A DNA stretch of 64,000 nt from an uncultured Thalassolituus sp. (GCA_913061435.1 CAJXUK010000003.1:58279-122278), one strand, 5' to 3'; positions 27,197 through 36,859 are shown, counted from the stretch's first letter. Made by a program: numbers and translations. The notes: generated by a model from the letters alone, not told the origin.

Positions 27197-29089
27197 TTGA
27201 GAAGTCTTATTTTGCGTTCCATACTTTTGCTATTGTGTATTTTTTGGGTTTCTTTAGCTTCCGGTTTAGAAACTGTAGAGCTCGGCGACTTGCATAAACA
27301 ATATTCGTTAAACGATCATGTTGAATACTTGATTGATCAAGACGGCGTATATTTTGTCGACCAGCTGATGTCAGAAAGTGTTAATCAAGACACTTCGCGC
27401 TGGCTCACCCATAACAAAGAAACCTTATCGTTTGGTTACAGTAATGCTGTGCATTGGCTGCGTTTTAAGCTGGATAATCAAACCGATGATGAAATATCTA
27501 AATTATTAGAAATAGAATATCCAGTATTAGATGACGTGCAAATTTTTATTTATGATGAAAATAATGCCCTCATTGAGAAAAAAGTCTTAGGCGATAAGGT
27601 TCCTTTTGCTGAACGTGAAATTTTTCATAGGAACTTCTTAATTCCATTAACCCTTGCCAGTCAACAAACTCAAACTTGGCTTTTACGAGTAGAAACTTCA
27701 AGTTCGGTACAAGTCCCCATGACGATTTGGCCAGAACGTACTTTTTTTATTCAAGATCAATCTAAGATTATGAGCATGGGGGTTTATTTTGGCATTATGC
27801 TGATTATGACCCTGTATAACTTAGTCGTTTTCTTTTCCGTAAGAGAAAACAGTTATTTGTATTACGTCTTCTATGTTGCTTCGATGGCACTTTTTTTAGC
27901 CAGTTTACAAGGTCTTAGTTTTCAGTATATCTGGCCTATGGCCACCCATTGGAATGACAGCGCTATTGTAGTTATGTTATCGGGTGTGGTGTGCTTTGCT
28001 AGTTTATTTGCCCGCGACTTTTTAGAATTGCGCAAGAGTCAGCGATTGCTGTATCACCTTTTTGGTATCGTTGTTGTATTCTCGCTGAGTATTATGATCG
28101 CTACTAATTTCATCCCTTACTATGTGTTAATTAAAACCTTAATTGTGTTGGCTTTTGGGGTCATTTTTTTGGTGACTTATACCGGGGTTCTTCGTTGGGT
28201 TCAGGGTTTTAGTGCGGCGCGTTTGTTCACCATAGCTTGGTCAACCATGCTTATGGGTGGAGCCATATTGGCCCTTAATAAATTTAATTTTATACCCCGC
28301 AATTTTATTACCGAAAATGCCGTGCAATTAGGATCGGCAATTGAAGTTATCTTGTTATCTTTTGCTTTAGCCGACCGCTTAAACCAAGAAAAACGCGAGC
28401 GTTATGAAGTGCAGTTAACACTGTTACAACGCGAACATGAAGTGCAAGAAGCCCAGGCCGAATCGTTAAGAGTTGAGCGCAAAGCAAACGAAACTCTAGA
28501 AGAAAAAGTAAGAGAGCGAACTAACGAATTAGAAATTGTTAATAAGAAATTAGCCGATCTATCCACTACCGATGCATTAACCGGGGTGAGAAACCGCCGC
28601 TATTTTGATCATGTATTAAAGCGCGATTTTAATCGTGCGCGCAGAGAAAAAGAACAATTAGCAATTTTAATGTTAGATATAGATCATTTTAAAAAGGTGA
28701 ACGATGACTATGGTCACCAGGTCGGTGATGAAGCTTTAAGGCGTGTTGCGGTTGTATTAACCGATGTAGTCCATAGAACGACAGACGTGCTAGCCCGTTA
28801 TGGTGGTGAAGAGTTTGCCATCATATTACCCAATACCGATATTGAAGGAGCTCAACTTGTTGCAGAAGAAATTAGAAAAAGAGTCGCAGAAGAAAGAATG
28901 AGCTCTGTCGATGAAGAGTTCTTCGTTACGGTATCTATTGGAGTCATGGGCGATGAGCCTTGTATCAAAAATAACAGCGCAGATGTATGGCTCAGAGAAG
29001 CGGATTCAGCCTTGTATATGGCAAAGGCTTCAGGGCGAAATAAAGTTGTTATTTCACCTCACTGTCAGACAAAAAATGAGACCACATAA
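27197..29089 (+). CDS. 7TM-DISM diguanylate cyclase
   Basis: 630 residues. Signal peptide, then a 7TMR-DISMED2 periplasmic sensor (about 40-175), seven membrane helices (about 190-395), a coiled coil (400-450) and a GGDEF domain. The active site is GGEEF near residue 537, with the inhibitory I-site RTTD exactly five residues before it, so it should make cyclic di-GMP under product inhibition. The start is a TTG: 27197, or 27212, which has GAGAAG seven bases upstream. The 3' end overlaps the convergent menA gene by 25 bp. The ligand is unknown. Confidence 0.9.
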   Translation: MRSLILRSILLLLCIFWVSLASGLETVELGDLHKQYSLNDHVEYLIDQDGVYFVDQLMSESVNQDTSRWLTHNKETLSFGYSNAVHWLRFKLDNQTDDEISKLLEIEYPVLDDVQIFIYDENNALIEKKVLGDKVPFAEREIFHRNFLIPLTLASQQTQTWLLRVETSSSVQVPMTIWPERTFFIQDQSKIMSMGVYFGIMLIMTLYNLVVFFSVRENSYLYYVFYVASMALFLASLQGLSFQYIWPMATHWNDSAIVVMLSGVVCFASLFARDFLELRKSQRLLYHLFGIVVVFSLSIMIATNFIPYYVLIKTLIVLAFGVIFLVTYTGVLRWVQGFSAARLFTIAWSTMLMGGAILALNKFNFIPRNFITENAVQLGSAIEVILLSFALADRLNQEKRERYEVQLTLLQREHEVQEAQAESLRVERKANETLEEKVRERTNELEIVNKKLADLSTTDALTGVRNRRYFDHVLKRDFNRARREKEQLAILMLDIDHFKKVNDDYGHQVGDEALRRVAVVLTDVVHRTTDVLARYGGEEFAIILPNTDIEGAQLVAEEIRKRVAEERMSSVDEEFFVTVSIGVMGDEPCIKNNSADVWLREADSALYMAKASGRNKVVISPHCQTKNETT

Positions 29090-29934
29090 CCCAACGACCA
29101 AGCTAAAACCAGCAGTGATGTTTGTGCCAGCTGGGTATTTAATTGTTCACCACTGCGGCGATGGATTAACCCAGCAAGACCCAAGTTAAGGGGTAATAGC
29201 AGGGTATTGAACCAAGGCGAATATGGATTGCATGCTAGTAATGCAAAAGGCAATAACAGCAAAGCACCATAAACAGAGTGACTCGCTTTTAAGCCAAGCC
29301 GATAAGCCAAGGTTATCTTACCTGCAGCAGCGTCGGTTGTTATATCTCTGATATTGTTTACCAGCATGATCGCCGCAATGAGAAAACCGACCTCAGTTGC
29401 GGGTATAAATACCTGCCAATTGAATTGTTGGGTTTGTAAATAATAGCTGCCGACGACGCCTAGCCAACCAAAAAATAAAAAAGCGGCGATTTCTCCAAGA
29501 CTTCTCGAAGCTAAAGAATATTTTCCACCGCTGTATAAAAAAACGCCAGCAAGTGCTAATCCGCCTAACAAGAAAAATAGCCAGCCCCCAACCCAGATTA
29601 AATAGCTACCGCTGGCGATTGCGAGTAAAGTAAAGCCTGCAATGGCTTTTTTGAGAGATACAACAGTCAGTGCCCCAGATTGAATCGCGCGCACTGGCCC
29701 TGTACGATCATCCCCATCGATTCCCGCAATATGATCAAAGTAATCATTAGCAAGATTGACCGAAATTTGTAGAAACAAACTGCACAGCAAACACAGCAAG
29801 GCAAGAGTGATGTCGAGTTCATGATTGATGATGTTTTTTAGATCAAACCACGCCAACAATTGCCCGAGTAAAATAACCGAAATCGCAACGCTCAGGGTTT
29901 TTGGGCGTATTGCATGAAATAAAAGTGATAACAT
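29065..29934 (-). CDS. menA: 1,4-dihydroxy-2-naphthoate polyprenyltransferase
   Basis: 289-residue UbiA-superfamily membrane enzyme. The first Asp-rich motif is NLANDYFDHIAGID near residue 62, followed by DDRTGPVRAIQSG as in MenA. The second is NNIRDITTDAAAGKITLA near residue 193. It prenylates DHNA on the way to menaquinone. No other men genes are present in the window. The start is 82 bp from a divergent small gene. UbiA is less likely because the motifs follow MenA. Confidence 0.82.
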   Translation of the reverse strand: MLSLLFHAIRPKTLSVAISVILLGQLLAWFDLKNIINHELDITLALLCLLCSLFLQISVNLANDYFDHIAGIDGDDRTGPVRAIQSGALTVVSLKKAIAGFTLLAIASGSYLIWVGGWLFFLLGGLALAGVFLYSGGKYSLASRSLGEIAAFLFFGWLGVVGSYYLQTQQFNWQVFIPATEVGFLIAAIMLVNNIRDITTDAAAGKITLAYRLGLKASHSVYGALLLLPFALLACNPYSPWFNTLLLPLNLGLAGLIHRRSGEQLNTQLAQTSLLVLAWSLGYVVSFFV

Positions 29935-30037
29935 TGAGTATTGTGCAGCCTTAATAAATCAGTGCGGTATAATGCCTTGTAGCCATATTTTTTGATAGCG
30001 CCAGCAGCGCAATATTTTGAACAGAGAAAACCGTCAC

Positions 30038-30475
30038 ATGAGAGTATTTTTGTATTATTTATTCCGATCTCCCGTCAGGCTGGCGCGGGTGAGTCATAAG
30101 CGAGGCAAACGAAAAATACGGCGAGATTTATTGGCGGTTAAAGCCGTACTGGCACAAGAAAAGAAAGAAACACGAGAAATGCTAACTGTGTATAAAAAAT
30201 TTACTCATGGTGAAGCCAGTGCTCAAGAAATGAAAATAGCTAATGAGCAGATGGTCGATATTTTAAAGGGCCTAGGTGTGGGTATTTTTGCAATATTGCC
30301 GTTTGCTCCCATTACCATCCCTTTTTTAATTTATATGGGAAAGCGCTTTGGCGTAGAAATATTACCCAGTGCTTTTTATGAAAAAGAAGCATTAAGGAAT
30401 ATTAATATCAAAACGGCCAAAGAAGAATTTAAACAAGAAGTGAAACACGAAATACAAAAAGAAATTAATAAATAG
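30038..30475 (+). CDS. Small membrane-associated protein, possibly LETM1-like
   Basis: 145 residues starting MRVFLYYLFRSPVRLARV. A highly basic N-terminal half is followed by one hydrophobic segment (about 88-112, GIFAILPFAPITIPFLIYMG). A motif GVEILPSAF follows, then a charged helical tail (KEEFKQEVKHEIQKEI). The hydrophobic segment plus LPSAF resembles the LETM1 ribosome-binding-domain family (cation/proton exchange in mitochondria), but it is far shorter. A TTG start at 30017 is possible. It is divergent from menA. Function unknown. Confidence 0.5.
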   Translation: MRVFLYYLFRSPVRLARVSHKRGKRKIRRDLLAVKAVLAQEKKETREMLTVYKKFTHGEASAQEMKIANEQMVDILKGLGVGIFAILPFAPITIPFLIYMGKRFGVEILPSAFYEKEALRNINIKTAKEEFKQEVKHEIQKEINK

Positions 30476-30487
30476 TTATAGGCTCGC

Positions 30488-31171
30488 TTACTTAACCAGA
30501 ACACCATCAAGGAGAGGGAGCCCCTCTAAATCTGGCCAGTTTCCTTGGCTAGGAAGACACATCAAAGAGTAATTCTTATCTTGCCAATTAAATTGCACTT
30601 GCAAGGCATGCAAGTAACAGCGGTCGCTGCTGGCTCCTTTATAGCGAAGATCCCCTAAAATTGGACACCCTAAACTTTTTAACGCCACTCTAATCTGATG
30701 TGTTTTACCTGTTTTAGGGGCTATTAAATAAAAACGAACAGCAAGGCTATTATTAGACTCAACAGCACAAGAATTGAAGTAGGTAACTGCAGGTGAAGAA
30801 AGTTTGCGAGTCAGAAGCCAACCGCCATTGCGGCCTTTTTCCATATCACCTTTTACCCAGCCCTGTTTCTTTTTCGGTTTACCTTGAGCTAAAGCGATAT
30901 ACTGTTTTGAAATCTTCTGATTAGCGAATAACTCACCAAATTGGGCTGCAGCTTGAGCAGATTTAGCAAAGATAACCAGTCCAGAAGTTGCTTTGTCTAA
31001 ACGATGCACAGGCCATAGACGCTCTGTTGTAGAATCGATCTTCTGTGCGGCGCTTAGTGCCAACTGTAAAAGGCTTAACGCTTCTGGTTGCGACTGTTCC
31101 TGCTGCATACTAATGCCAGCAGGTTTATTAACTACTAGCCAATCAGAATGATTGTGAACAACAGAAATCAT
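30488..31171 (-). CDS. RluA-family RNA pseudouridine synthase
   Basis: 227 residues. HRLDKATSGLVIFAKS near residue 56 holds the catalytic Asp, and APKTGKTHQIRVALKSLGCPILGD is the second core block (around 150-173). The short length without an S4 domain fits the TIGR01621-type subgroup found in marine gammaproteobacteria; its target position is not known to me. It overlaps by 4 bp (ATGA) the stop of an upstream 51-codon gene, so the two are probably coupled. Confidence 0.8.
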   Translation of the reverse strand: MISVVHNHSDWLVVNKPAGISMQQEQSQPEALSLLQLALSAAQKIDSTTERLWPVHRLDKATSGLVIFAKSAQAAAQFGELFANQKISKQYIALAQGKPKKKQGWVKGDMEKGRNGGWLLTRKLSSPAVTYFNSCAVESNNSLAVRFYLIAPKTGKTHQIRVALKSLGCPILGDLRYKGASSDRCYLHALQVQFNWQDKNYSLMCLPSQGNWPDLEGLPLLDGVLVK

Positions 31172-31323
31172 TGACGACTTTGCTCTTCAACAATTTGTAA
31201 TAAGCGGCGAACCAAGGCCTCAAAAGTTTGTGCTTCGGTATTATCTTTACTGGCATTAAAACTGTACATTAAACGCTCAATCTCTTCTTTAGACATATAT
31301 TGAACAGCAACGGGATTGATCAT
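31168..31323 (-). CDS. Conserved-looking 51-residue protein
   Basis: A short frame encodes 51 residues starting MINPVAVQYMSKEEIERLMY and ending VEEQSRQ: acidic, helical, no membrane segment. Its TGA stop overlaps the ATG of the pseudouridine synthase gene in the classic ATGA arrangement, which supports real translation. The ribosome binding site is weak (GAG-rich, ten bases upstream). No function is recognised. Confidence 0.55.
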   Translation of the reverse strand: MINPVAVQYMSKEEIERLMYSFNASKDNTEAQTFEALVRRLLQIVEEQSRQ

Positions 31324-31513
31324 ACTCAGTACTCAGTCATTAAAAACGGTGCGCATTGTATCCTAAAGCTTTTATAAAGAAACCACCTTGAGCTGGCTCA
31401 GGGTTTACTGGATTATATTGAAAGTCCTATTAGTACAAAAAAACAACAAAGCTTGAAAAATCATTCCGTGATGGGTATTAATGACAACTCAATTTTTAAG
31501 GTAATATCATTAT

Positions 31514-31768
31514 ATGTCGATGAGTTGTCGTTTACACTGTGGTGCTTGCTGCATAGCACCGTCGATATCCTCTGCAATTCCGGGTATGCCACACGGTAAA
31601 AAAGCGGGTGAACGCTGCATACAATTGAGCGACGATAATTTATGTCAACTCTTCGATAAACCAGAACGCCCCAAGGTATGTGCCGATTTTTCTGCTGAAG
31701 AATGGATTTGCGGTACTAATAAAGAACAAGCATTGGCTATTATTAGTCACCTTGAAACCGTGACCTAA
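31514..31768 (+). CDS. YkgJ-family cysteine cluster protein
   Basis: 84 residues with the family cysteine pattern: CRLHCGACCIAPS at 5-17, CIQL near 35, CQLF near 44 and VCADF near 55. These proteins are thought to bind zinc or an iron-sulfur cluster; their role is unknown. The N-terminal MSMS is followed directly by the first cysteine, so the start is well placed. It lies 24 bp before the NUDIX gene and is probably co-transcribed with it. Confidence 0.85.
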   Translation: MSMSCRLHCGACCIAPSISSAIPGMPHGKKAGERCIQLSDDNLCQLFDKPERPKVCADFSAEEWICGTNKEQALAIISHLETVT

Positions 31769-31792
31769 CCTAGTACCCATTGAATTTATGTG

Positions 31793-32377
31793 ATGGCAAT
31801 TATGACGACCCATACATTACTTAATCAGTTAATTGGCAGCATTAATCAGCATCAAGCGCGGATAATTGATCAGCCAACATTGCCTCAAGCAGGTGTGTTG
31901 GTGGCTATTACCAACGAAACAGATCCGCAGCTGGTGCTGACTCAACGAGCAAGGCATTTAAGCAGTCACAGCGGCGAAGTGGCCTTTGCTGGGGGAAAGC
32001 GTGATGAAACAGATCCAGATATTGTATATACCGCATTAAGAGAGGCTCACGAAGAGATCAATTTACCTTCTAGTCACGTTAATGTGGTGGGGGAGCTTGA
32101 CCAAGTAGTGTCGCTTTTTGGCTACTTAGTCACGCCCATTGTCGGCATAGTGCCGGCAGAAACCGAGTTTGTTGCTAATCAAGATGAATTAGATGCAATC
32201 TTTAAAGTGCCGTTGCGCTATTTTTTAGAAAATGAACCCGACGATTATATGAAGCGAGGGAAGATACTTATCCCAAGCTATCATTATGAAGGCTTTCGAA
32301 TCTGGGGGCTTACCGCCATGATGATCACCGAGATGATGAATAATCATCTTAATGCCAATATCACGATCAGGTTTTGA
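31793..32377 (+). CDS. nudL: NUDIX hydrolase, CoA pyrophosphatase type
   Basis: About 194 residues. The Nudix box is complete: GGKRDETDPDIVYTALREAH then EEI, preceded by the CoA-pyrophosphatase-type stretch LTQRARHLSSHSGEVAFAGG. NudL-type enzymes cleave CoA or nucleotide diphosphates to 3',5'-ADP and phosphopantetheine. The start is uncertain: GTG 31790, ATG 31793 or ATG 31802 (MTTHTLL), none with a strong ribosome binding site. Confidence 0.8.
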   Translation: MAIMTTHTLLNQLIGSINQHQARIIDQPTLPQAGVLVAITNETDPQLVLTQRARHLSSHSGEVAFAGGKRDETDPDIVYTALREAHEEINLPSSHVNVVGELDQVVSLFGYLVTPIVGIVPAETEFVANQDELDAIFKVPLRYFLENEPDDYMKRGKILIPSYHYEGFRIWGLTAMMITEMMNNHLNANITIRF

Positions 32378-32417
32378 AAAAATAAGTTATTAACCGTTTA
32401 AAAAGGCAGTACTACCT

Positions 32418-32966
32418 ATGTTATATCAGCTTGGTGACCGCAAACCTAAAATAGAAGGCGCTCATTTTATCGCCGACAGTGCCAGCATTATTGGCTCGGT
32501 AATTTTAAAAGAAAACGCCAGTGTGTGGTTTAACTGCACCATTCGTGGTGATAACGATGTGATTACTATTGGCGAAAACAGCAATGTGCAAGATGGTGCC
32601 GTGTTACACACAGACCCAGGGTTTAAGTTAACCTTAGGCAAAGGTGTTACGGTTGGTCATAATGCGATGGTGCATGGCTGTGAAGTAGGTGATTACACGT
32701 TAATTGGTATCAATGCGGTTGTATTGAACGGCGCAAAAATTGGCAATCATTGTTTAATTGGTGCCAATGCTTTTATTCCAGAAGGTATGGTTATTCCAGA
32801 CGGTTCAATGGTCGTAGGTTCACCAGCGGTGATTAAAAAGCAACTTTCTGAACAGCATAAAAAAATGTTGGAATTAGGCGCAGCACACTATGTACACAAT
32901 AGTCAGCGTTACAACAAAGAATTAGCCGAGATTACCATTGCCGATGCAATTGCGGCCATTGAATAG
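32418..32966 (+). CDS. Gamma-carbonic-anhydrase-like hexapeptide protein
   Basis: 182 residues of left-handed beta-helix repeats ([58 protein letters not shown]). The metal-binding histidines of the YrdA/CaiE group are present (HTD near residue 65, GHNAMVHGC near 80-90). Members bind zinc or iron; carbonic anhydrase activity is proven for only some. A C-terminal helical tail follows. It is 24 bp before the DUF1289 gene. Confidence 0.88.
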   Translation: MLYQLGDRKPKIEGAHFIADSASIIGSVILKENASVWFNCTIRGDNDVITIGENSNVQDGAVLHTDPGFKLTLGKGVTVGHNAMVHGCEVGDYTLIGINAVVLNGAKIGNHCLIGANAFIPEGMVIPDGSMVVGSPAVIKKQLSEQHKKMLELGAAHYVHNSQRYNKELAEITIADAIAAIE

Positions 32967-32990
32967 CCCAGCAAAAAAGAGAACACTAAC

Positions 32991-33236
32991 GTGAGTGAAG
33001 ATAACAAATCAGCATTTCAGCCACAAACACAGATGCCATCAAAGCAGGCCGACAAGCCTGTTAGCTCTCCTTGTGTCAATATCTGCAGCTTGGACGAACA
33101 GGATATTTGTTCTGGATGTTATCGCACCGCTGATGAGATTTTTCAGTGGGGAAAAATGGACGATAATGCGCGCAGGCAAGTATTAAAAAATGTGGCTGAG
33201 CGCGAAGCCAGTAGCGGCAGCTTGATGAAGTTTTAG
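32991..33236 (+). CDS. DUF1289 small protein
   Basis: 81 residues with a disordered polar first third. The DUF1289 core follows: SPCVNICSLDEQDICSGCYR with four cysteines, then DEIFQWGKMDDNARRQVL. It probably binds a metal. The start is GTG. These proteins are often encoded near small RNA- or protein-processing genes; no role is known. It lies between the hexapeptide protein gene and purT. Confidence 0.82.
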   Translation: MSEDNKSAFQPQTQMPSKQADKPVSSPCVNICSLDEQDICSGCYRTADEIFQWGKMDDNARRQVLKNVAEREASSGSLMKF

Positions 33237-33276
33237 CGGTAATTTTTAGTTTAAAAATATTTAATTAGGAACATAT

Positions 33277-34527
33277 ATGACCACCATAGGAACACCTTTT
33301 TCGCCATCAGCAACCAAAGTTTTATTATGCGGTGCCGGTGAATTAGGTAAAGAAGTCGCCATTGAATTTCAGCGTTTAGGCTGCGAAGTAATTGCTTTAG
33401 ATCGTTATGAAAATGCACCAGCGATGCAGGTTGCTGATCGCAGCTACACCTTAAGTATGCTGGATGGTGAAGCGTTAGAAACCATTATTAAAAAAGAACA
33501 ACCCGATTACATTATTCCCGAAATCGAAGCCATTGCCACCGATACCTTGGCCGATCTAGAGCAACAAGGCTTTAATGTGGTTCCTTCTGCTCGAGCCACT
33601 CAGCTCACCATGAATCGCGAAGGGATTCGTCGTTTAGCGGCAGAAACTTTAGCCATTCCAACCTCGGCCTATGAGTTTGCCAGCGATAAAAAGCAATTTG
33701 ACCAAGCCATTACCAATATCGGCCTACCTTGTGTGGTAAAGCCGATTATGAGTTCATCGGGCAAGGGCCAAAGCTTAATTAAAAGCGCTGATCAAATAGA
33801 TGCTGCATGGGAATATGCTCAAGAAGGTGGCCGAGCAGGTGCAGGTAAGGTGATTGTTGAAGGTTTTGTCGATTTTGATTATGAAATTACCTTACTAACT
33901 ATTCGTCATAAAACTGTTTCGACCAAAAAAGAAAGTAGCAAAGAAGGCGCTGATGCCAAACCTGCGGCAAAAGACTCTGTAATCGCTACAAGTTTTTGTC
34001 AACCGATAGGGCATCGTCAAGAAAACGGTGATTACCAAGAATCTTGGCAGCCACAGGCGATGTCTAGCTTGGCCTTAAAGCGTGCACAAGAAGTTGCCGA
34101 TAAAGTGACTACCGAACTGGGTGGTTGTGGACTGTTTGGCGTGGAATTATTCGTTAAAGGTGATGACGTGATTTTTAGTGAAGTATCGCCGCGCCCTCAC
34201 GATACGGGCCTTGTAACATTAATCTCACAAGATTTATCGCAATTTGCCCTGCATGCCCGTGCTGTTTTGGGATTGCCTATTCCTAATATCGTGCAACACG
34301 GTGCTTCAGCATCAGCGGTACTGCTGGTCGAAGGCGAATCGAATAACATTCGTTACTCGGGCTTAGATAAAGCGTTGGCTGAAATAAATACCCAGTTGCG
34401 CTTGTTTGGAAAACCAGAAGTTTCTGGCCAGCGTCGCATGGGTGTTGCGTTAGCGCGGGGCACAGAAGTAGGCCATGCGGTACGCAAAGCATTGGCGGTT
34501 ATCAGTGCGATTAAGGTCGAAGTATAG
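33277..34527 (+). CDS. purT: Formate-dependent GAR transformylase PurT
   Basis: 416-residue ATP-grasp enzyme that makes formyl-GAR from formate and ATP in purine synthesis, independent of folate. Family blocks: [73 protein letters not shown] (around 285-304) and [19 protein letters not shown]. It is longer than E. coli PurT because of a lysine/serine/alanine-rich insert around residues 213-235 ([20 protein letters not shown]). A terminator follows. Confidence 0.95.
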   Translation: MTTIGTPFSPSATKVLLCGAGELGKEVAIEFQRLGCEVIALDRYENAPAMQVADRSYTLSMLDGEALETIIKKEQPDYIIPEIEAIATDTLADLEQQGFNVVPSARATQLTMNREGIRRLAAETLAIPTSAYEFASDKKQFDQAITNIGLPCVVKPIMSSSGKGQSLIKSADQIDAAWEYAQEGGRAGAGKVIVEGFVDFDYEITLLTIRHKTVSTKKESSKEGADAKPAAKDSVIATSFCQPIGHRQENGDYQESWQPQAMSSLALKRAQEVADKVTTELGGCGLFGVELFVKGDDVIFSEVSPRPHDTGLVTLISQDLSQFALHARAVLGLPIPNIVQHGASASAVLLVEGESNNIRYSGLDKALAEINTQLRLFGKPEVSGQRRMGVALARGTEVGHAVRKALAVISAIKVEV

Positions 34528-34571
34528 GCTTAATGAAATAAACAAAACTCAGAAAAAAATTAAGAAATATT

Positions 34572-34604
34572 AAAAGGGGCGAATTTATGATTCGCCCCTT
34601 TTTA
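34572..34604 (+). terminator. Terminator after purT (probably bidirectional)
   Basis: A 12-bp stem AAAAGGGGCGAA / TTCGCCCCTTTT with a TTTATGA loop lies between convergent purT and the desaturase gene. A and T runs flank it on both sides. Confidence 0.9.
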
Positions 34605-34622
34605 TACCCGTATAAAAATCTT

Positions 34623-35699
34623 CTAGACTGTTGTTAGTTTTGCTTTTGGCTCTGGCAAAGAGTGTACTAAAATGCGTTTAACTACTCCCTTATATTGCTT
34701 GAAAAATGAACCTGTATGATAGGGAATACCTAATTCTTTGGCTATTTCTTGCACCTTGGGTGAAATTTCTGCATAGCGGTGAGCGGGTAAATCGGGAAAT
34801 AAATGGTGCTCTACTTGAAAACTAAGATTGCCACTTAATACGTGCAACAAGCTGCTGCCTTGAAAATTAGCTGAACCCAGCATTTGGCGGTAATACCAAT
34901 GTCCTTTGGTTTCATTTTCACATTCTTCGATAGAGAAAGTTTCTACTTCTTCTGGAAAATGGCCACAAAAAATAATCGTTGAAGTCCATAAATTACGAAT
35001 CAAGTTTGCCACAATGTTGCCTAATAATACTTGCAAGAAAAATGGGCCAGCAATGAGCGGAAAAAACACATAGTCTTTAAAGATTTGGCGTGCACCTTTG
35101 CGTCCAAATTGTTTTAAAAAGGGTAGCTTTTCTTTTAGGCTGACTTCTCTTTTTAAAATCCCACCAAAGTTTAATTCATGCAAGGCAACGCCCCACTGGA
35201 AAAAAATACTGAGCAAAGCGTAATAGACTATTTGAAAGACATTGATAGGGTGCCATTTCTCTTTATGAGTCAAGCGTAGTAGGTCGTAACCATAGTCACG
35301 GTCCTTTCCTAAAATGTTGGTATAAGTATGATGTTCGTGGTTGTGTGTTTCTTTCCAAGACTCACCTGGGCAAGCCGTATCCCAATCGTAGGTTTTAGAA
35401 TTGATATTAGGGTCATTCATCCAATCGTATTGGCCGTGCATAACATTATGGCCAATTTCCATTGTTTCCAGTATTTTTGAAAGACCTAATAACATAGCAC
35501 CTAGTGCCCAAGGAATGGGATTAAATCCAAACATGATCAGTAATCGGCCACTTATCTCACAACTGCGCTGAATACGAATGATTTTATGAATATACTTGGC
35601 ATCGCGCTCGCCTAAGTCGGAAATGACTTCATCACGAATGGCATTAAACGATTGCTCTAAATATAATAATTGTTCAGCGCTGGGCTTTGCTTTTTGCAT
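34623..35699 (-). CDS. desB: Acyl-CoA desaturase, DesB-like
   Basis: 358-residue membrane fatty-acid desaturase. The three histidine boxes are HNVMH (84-88), HNHEHH (119-124) and QVEHH (295-299), and hydrophobic segments surround them. It inserts a double bond in acyl-CoA using electrons from its reductase partner. The ATG at 35699 has a GGAG box six bases upstream; the earlier ATG at 35711 does not. It directly follows the oxidoreductase gene and sits beside a FabR/DesT-type regulator, the same layout as desT-desCB in Pseudomonas aeruginosa. Regiospecificity (delta-9) is inferred from that. Confidence 0.87.
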   Translation of the reverse strand: MQKAKPSAEQLLYLEQSFNAIRDEVISDLGERDAKYIHKIIRIQRSCEISGRLLIMFGFNPIPWALGAMLLGLSKILETMEIGHNVMHGQYDWMNDPNINSKTYDWDTACPGESWKETHNHEHHTYTNILGKDRDYGYDLLRLTHKEKWHPINVFQIVYYALLSIFFQWGVALHELNFGGILKREVSLKEKLPFLKQFGRKGARQIFKDYVFFPLIAGPFFLQVLLGNIVANLIRNLWTSTIIFCGHFPEEVETFSIEECENETKGHWYYRQMLGSANFQGSSLLHVLSGNLSFQVEHHLFPDLPAHRYAEISPKVQEIAKELGIPYHTGSFFKQYKGVVKRILVHSLPEPKAKLTTV

Positions 35700-35711
35700 T
35701 CTAGTCTCCAT

Positions 35712-36821
35712 CTAAAGCTCTATCACTACTTCGCCGACAGGAACAGAAACACACAGCTGTATGTCTTCTTGACCGGTATCGGAATAATTATTGGTAAGGG
35801 TGTTATAAACCACCCCGCTTTTTTTACGACAAGAGCACTTGTGACAAATGCCCATACGGCAACCATGCTCGGGTTGCAGGCCAATATTTTCTGCCAAGTC
35901 TAAAAGGTTGGTATTGCTACCCAGTTCGGCACTTTTGTTTGATTGGTTAAAGTTAACCGTGCCCGCTTTATCTAGCTGGCTGAAATCAACAGGGGCAGGG
36001 CCAAAGCGTTCAATAAAAATATTTTTTTCATCGACTTTAGCGTCTAGCAGTACGTTGTTTACATCTTTAATCATGCTGTTGGGGCCGCAGATATAAATAT
36101 CGTAATCTTGATAATTGGGAAGCTGTTGCTGCAATTTATCCAGTGAAAAATGCCCTGTTTTTGCGGTGTTCATAAGATGCGTTGTTAAATACTTATTGTT
36201 ATCACAGATGCTGTTTAGCTCTTGTTCGAATAAATGCCCACCCTGATTGCGGGCGTAATAAAGCAAGCTCGCTGTTTGTGTAGGTTTTATTAATGCTTGG
36301 CTGTGTAAATAGCTACGAAAGGGCGTAATGCCGCTACCGCCGGCAATCATCAAAATAGGACGTGACCTATCTTTAATAATAAAATTACCTTGAGCCGCAG
36401 AAAGCCCAACAGTACTGGTTTCAGTTAAGGCCTGCTGTAACCATGGCGTAATGCGGCCATTATCTTGAGCACGTATGGTTAATTCTATGGTGCCCATTTT
36501 AGTGAACTGCTCTGGTGCTGAAGAAATACTAAAACAGCGCGATACCTTAACGCCGTTTTTAATGACGTGCAGCTCTATGTATTGCCCCGGCTGAAAACCT
36601 GGCCATGTTTTCGTGGGTTTAAGGACTAAGGTATAGCAACTCGAGTTTTCGCTACGTACCTGTTTTACTTGGGCGCGATAGTCGCTAGCGCTCCATAATG
36701 GAAAAAAAGGTTGAATTAGGGGTTCGGCGTACGACTTTAAATTGGCATTGTTAACCAGCGCCATAGAAAATTCGGTATAGGCTTTTTGCAGCCATGTATT
36801 GTTATTTTGTATATTGGGCAT
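35712..36821 (-). CDS. desC: Ferredoxin-NADPH oxidoreductase for the desaturase, DesC-like
   Basis: 369 residues. An FAD-binding domain (QYIELHVIKNGVKVSRCFSIS near 85-104; RCFSISS is the flavin motif) is followed by an NAD(P) domain (MIAGGSGITPFRSYLH, ICGPNSMI). A C-terminal plant-type 2Fe-2S ferredoxin uses Cys321, Cys326, Cys329 and Cys357. It passes electrons from NADPH to DesB. The ATG follows AGGAGGG, an excellent site, and the stop abuts the desaturase start. Confidence 0.88.
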   Translation of the reverse strand: MPNIQNNNTWLQKAYTEFSMALVNNANLKSYAEPLIQPFFPLWSASDYRAQVKQVRSENSSCYTLVLKPTKTWPGFQPGQYIELHVIKNGVKVSRCFSISSAPEQFTKMGTIELTIRAQDNGRITPWLQQALTETSTVGLSAAQGNFIIKDRSRPILMIAGGSGITPFRSYLHSQALIKPTQTASLLYYARNQGGHLFEQELNSICDNNKYLTTHLMNTAKTGHFSLDKLQQQLPNYQDYDIYICGPNSMIKDVNNVLLDAKVDEKNIFIERFGPAPVDFSQLDKAGTVNFNQSNKSAELGSNTNLLDLAENIGLQPEHGCRMGICHKCSCRKKSGVVYNTLTNNYSDTGQEDIQLCVSVPVGEVVIEL

Positions 36822-36843
36822 TAATCGCCCTCCTATGTTTCTT

Positions 36844-36859
36844 GTGTACAGTTGTACAC
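36844..36859. promoter_or_regulatory. Operator palindrome upstream of desC
   Basis: GTGTACA-GT-TGTACAC, a perfect 7-2-7 palindrome 23 bp before desC. It resembles the FabR/DesT-type sites (GTACA half-sites, two-base spacer), so repression by the divergent regulator is likely. Confidence 0.7.

Noticed and set aside
29065..29089. Overlap of diguanylate cyclase and menA as a regulatory antisense pair
   Set aside because: A 25-bp convergent overlap of stop regions is common and nothing else supports regulation.
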